A stretch of 9,974 bases of DNA, from NCBI GenBank assembly GCA_937928665.1, contig CALFVM010000278.1:1-9974 (forward strand), written 5' to 3'. This document shows, in pieces, positions 8,502 through 9,974 of the stretch. Source of the DNA: an uncultured Candidatus Methylacidiphilales bacterium (GTDB taxonomy: Bacteria > Verrucomicrobiota > Verrucomicrobiia > Methylacidiphilales > CALFVM01). Position 1 is the first letter of the stretch; each line of letters begins with the position of its first letter. The translations under genes and the position numbers were made by a program. The notes beneath the pieces are model-generated. The model had not been told where the DNA came from. It made no database searches and saw only the letters and a list, made by a program, of their open reading frames with translations.

Positions 8502-9164
8502 ATGCGATTCAAGAATAAGGTTGTTTGGGTGACGGGTGCGGGGTCGGGTTATGGTGCGGCGTTGGCGCGGGCGTTTGCCGCGGAGGGGGCGCGGGTGGTG
8601 TTGAGCGGGAGGCGACGGGAACGGTTGGAACAGGTGGCGGATGGGTTGGGCGGGCTCAATCGGGTTTTGCCTTTGGATGTTTCGGTTTCGGTTGAGGTGG
8701 AGGAGGCGGTGGAGGAAGTTCTGCGGGAGGAAGGGCGAGTGGATGTTCTGATAAACAATGCCGGAATTTTCCCGAGTAAGGCCACCGTGGAGGCGACGGC
8801 CATCGCTGATTTTGACCGGGCCATGGCGACGAATGTGCGGGGGCCGTTTTTGTTGATGCGGGCGTTGATTCCGCGGATGAAGGCGGCAGGAACGGGGCGG
8901 ATTGTGAATGTGAGTGCGCCGTTGAAACATTTCCCGACGGCGTCGGCTTACTGCGCGTCGAAGTGTGCGCTGGATTCACTGACAAAGGCGGCGGCGTTAG
9001 AGTTGAGGGGGACAGATGTTCTGATCAACGCGGTGGAGCCTCCGATGATGGATACGGAGATGCACGCGGGAGGGAAAAAGCCGGAGGAGTGCATTGGGCC
9101 GGTGTTGGAATTGGCGGCACTAGCGGCAGGTGGGTTGACGGGGCGAGTGGTGAAAATTGAGTAG
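8502..9164 (+). CDS. Short-chain dehydrogenase/reductase-family protein with an altered catalytic motif
   Basis: A 220-residue classical-type SDR with a Rossmann fold. TGAGSGYG (11-18) is the dinucleotide-binding glycine motif, SGRRRER (35-41) suggests NADP(H) preference, LDV (58-60) contacts adenine, and NNAG (85-88) and N111 are conserved. The YxxxK pair is Y150 and K154. The serine motif is unusual: it reads NVSA, where FabG-like enzymes have N-[IV]-[SG]-S, so the catalytic serine may be missing or shifted to S138. The downstream PG motif is replaced by EPP (179-181). Substrate unknown. ATG 8502 gives the usual N-terminus (MRFKNKVVWVTG) with AGGA immediately before it; GTG at 8487 is an in-frame alternative adding five residues. 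It is the first of two plus-strand genes; the next begins 32 bp after its stop. Confidence 0.85.
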   Translation: MRFKNKVVWVTGAGSGYGAALARAFAAEGARVVLSGRRRERLEQVADGLGGLNRVLPLDVSVSVEVEEAVEEVLREEGRVDVLINNAGIFPSKATVEATAIADFDRAMATNVRGPFLLMRALIPRMKAAGTGRIVNVSAPLKHFPTASAYCASKCALDSLTKAAALELRGTDVLINAVEPPMMDTEMHAGGKKPEECIGPVLELAALAAGGLTGRVVKIE

Positions 9165-9196
9165 GCGCAGGGTGGACGGGAGGGTAGAGATAAGGG

Positions 9197-9974
9197 ATGG
9201 AGGTAACAGGCGGGGTTCCGTCCGGCTCCCCAAGGGGGCAAGGGCGGGGAGGGGAAGGAGATCGTCGTCAGGGAAGGCAAGGCGGGTTTAAGCCTGGGTT
9301 GACTCCATGGTTTGCGCGTCCGGCCTGGTATCTGGATGCCCTTTTATTTTGGGCACTGTTTACCGGTGGGACCCTGTTCATGATCTGGCTTCTGACGACC
9401 AACACGCAGGAGATTCTGCGACGGCGGCTGGAGAGTTATGTCGGAGCGACCACGCGGATTGCAGCGGCTGCGGTGGATGCGGGTCGGAATGGCGGGGATT
9501 GGGTGGAGGCGTTCGCCCGAGCGGAGGTTTTTCTGGGATCGATCCTGGATGAGAATCCGGATGTGAAGGCAATTTCGCTGATGAGGCGGGAGGGCGAGAA
9601 GGTGGTGGAGCTCGGACGGATGGGGACGGCCCAGCGGGATGAGGCGACAAAGAGACGATTAGAGGTGATGTTGCATCGGACAGCGCGGACGGGGAAACCG
9701 GTGCTGGATGGGTGGGATTTTGCCTCGGGATCGACAGTGGTCCAAACGGCGAGCGAGGGAGAGGGTGGGCGGCAGCTTTCGGCGATTCGTCTGGGGGAAG
9801 CAGACAGCCAAACGTTTTTGGTGTGTGCGTTTGATCCATCGCTGGTGCGTGAGGAGTTTGTGCTGCTGAATGAGAGTCGGTTGCGGACGATTCTGCTGGC
9901 GGTTTTGGTGGGCACGCTCCTCGGGCTTTTGGTGCGGCGGCGGACGATTCAGCGGGAGGAGGCGGTGGAGGCCA
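9197..9974 (+). CDS. Membrane protein with periplasmic sensor-like domain, cut by the right edge
   Basis: The frame is open from ATG 9197 to the window end (259 codons). Residues 1-36 are glycine/arginine-rich and low in complexity. Residues 44-66 form a first transmembrane helix (WYLDALLFWALFTGGTLFMI). About 67-230 form a soluble domain, presumably periplasmic, with QEILRRRLESYVGATTRIAA, a likely mixed alpha/beta core (DVKAISLMRREGEKVVELG) and LVCAFDPSLV. Residues 231-246 form a second helix (TILLAVLVGTLLGLLV), followed by RRRTIQREEA entering the cytoplasm. This layout is typical of sensor histidine kinases, diguanylate cyclases and chemoreceptor-like proteins, but the output domain lies outside the window, so the class cannot be decided. 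An in-frame TAA at 9191 bounds the start. TTG at 9299, just before PWFARPAW, is a possible alternative that would drop the odd leader. Confidence 0.6.
   Translation, partial: MEVTGGVPSGSPRGQGRGGEGDRRQGRQGGFKPGLTPWFARPAWYLDALLFWALFTGGTLFMIWLLTTNTQEILRRRLESYVGATTRIAAAAVDAGRNGGDWVEAFARAEVFLGSILDENPDVKAISLMRREGEKVVELGRMGTAQRDEATKRRLEVMLHRTARTGKPVLDGWDFASGSTVVQTASEGEGGRQLSAIRLGEADSQTFLVCAFDPSLVREEFVLLNESRLRTILLAVLVGTLLGLLVRRRTIQREEAVEA

Noticed and set aside
9225..9239. GC-rich hairpin GCTCCCC-AA-GGGGGC between the SDR gene and the membrane protein
   Set aside because: Six-pair stem with one T-G wobble, no following T-run and probable location within coding sequence; likely chance in a G-rich stretch.

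Overview
The window looks like chromosomal DNA of a high-GC, Gram-negative-type bacterium. Several traits would fit Verrucomicrobiota or a neighbouring PVC-type lineage: start codons mostly without a convincing Shine-Dalgarno sequence, GTG starts, a very large exported TPR protein and a short-Q-loop cytochrome bd. This placement is inference and was not tested by any search. The plus strand is G-rich over nearly the whole window. Minus-strand genes therefore use C-ending codons (CTC, GCC, ATC) and plus-strand genes use G-ending codons (TTG, GTG, GGG). This produces very long antisense open frames that are not genes.

Layout. Positions 1-3069 (minus) hold a large signal-peptide-bearing TPR protein that is open to the left edge. 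Its last 36 visible codons are unmistakably the middle of a ZIP-family (GufA-like) metal transporter, joined in frame. Divergent to it, 3190-5415 (plus) encodes an Aas-like fusion of a PlsC acyltransferase and an acyl-ACP/acyl-CoA synthetase, a membrane phospholipid repair enzyme. A tRNA-Gly(GCC) with an intrinsic terminator follows (5499-5606). On the minus strand come cydB (5627-6670) and cydA (6667-8040), overlapping by ATGA and encoding cytochrome bd quinol oxidase. Upstream of them on the same strand is a small GIY-YIG-type protein (8136-8474). Divergent from that, on the plus strand, are an SDR-family protein with a degenerate active-site motif (8502-9164) and the first 259 codons of a two-helix membrane protein with a periplasmic domain, probably a sensor (9197 to the right edge).

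How they work together. CydA and CydB form one enzyme and are translationally coupled. The other genes are mostly single housekeeping or accessory functions without an obvious shared pathway. I found no CRISPR array, insertion sequence, integrase, phage gene or defence island. The observation most worth pursuing is the TPR-ZIP junction near position 100. Protein family, codon usage and strand skew all change there, which points to a recent rearrangement, a chimeric assembly or, less likely, a real fusion protein.
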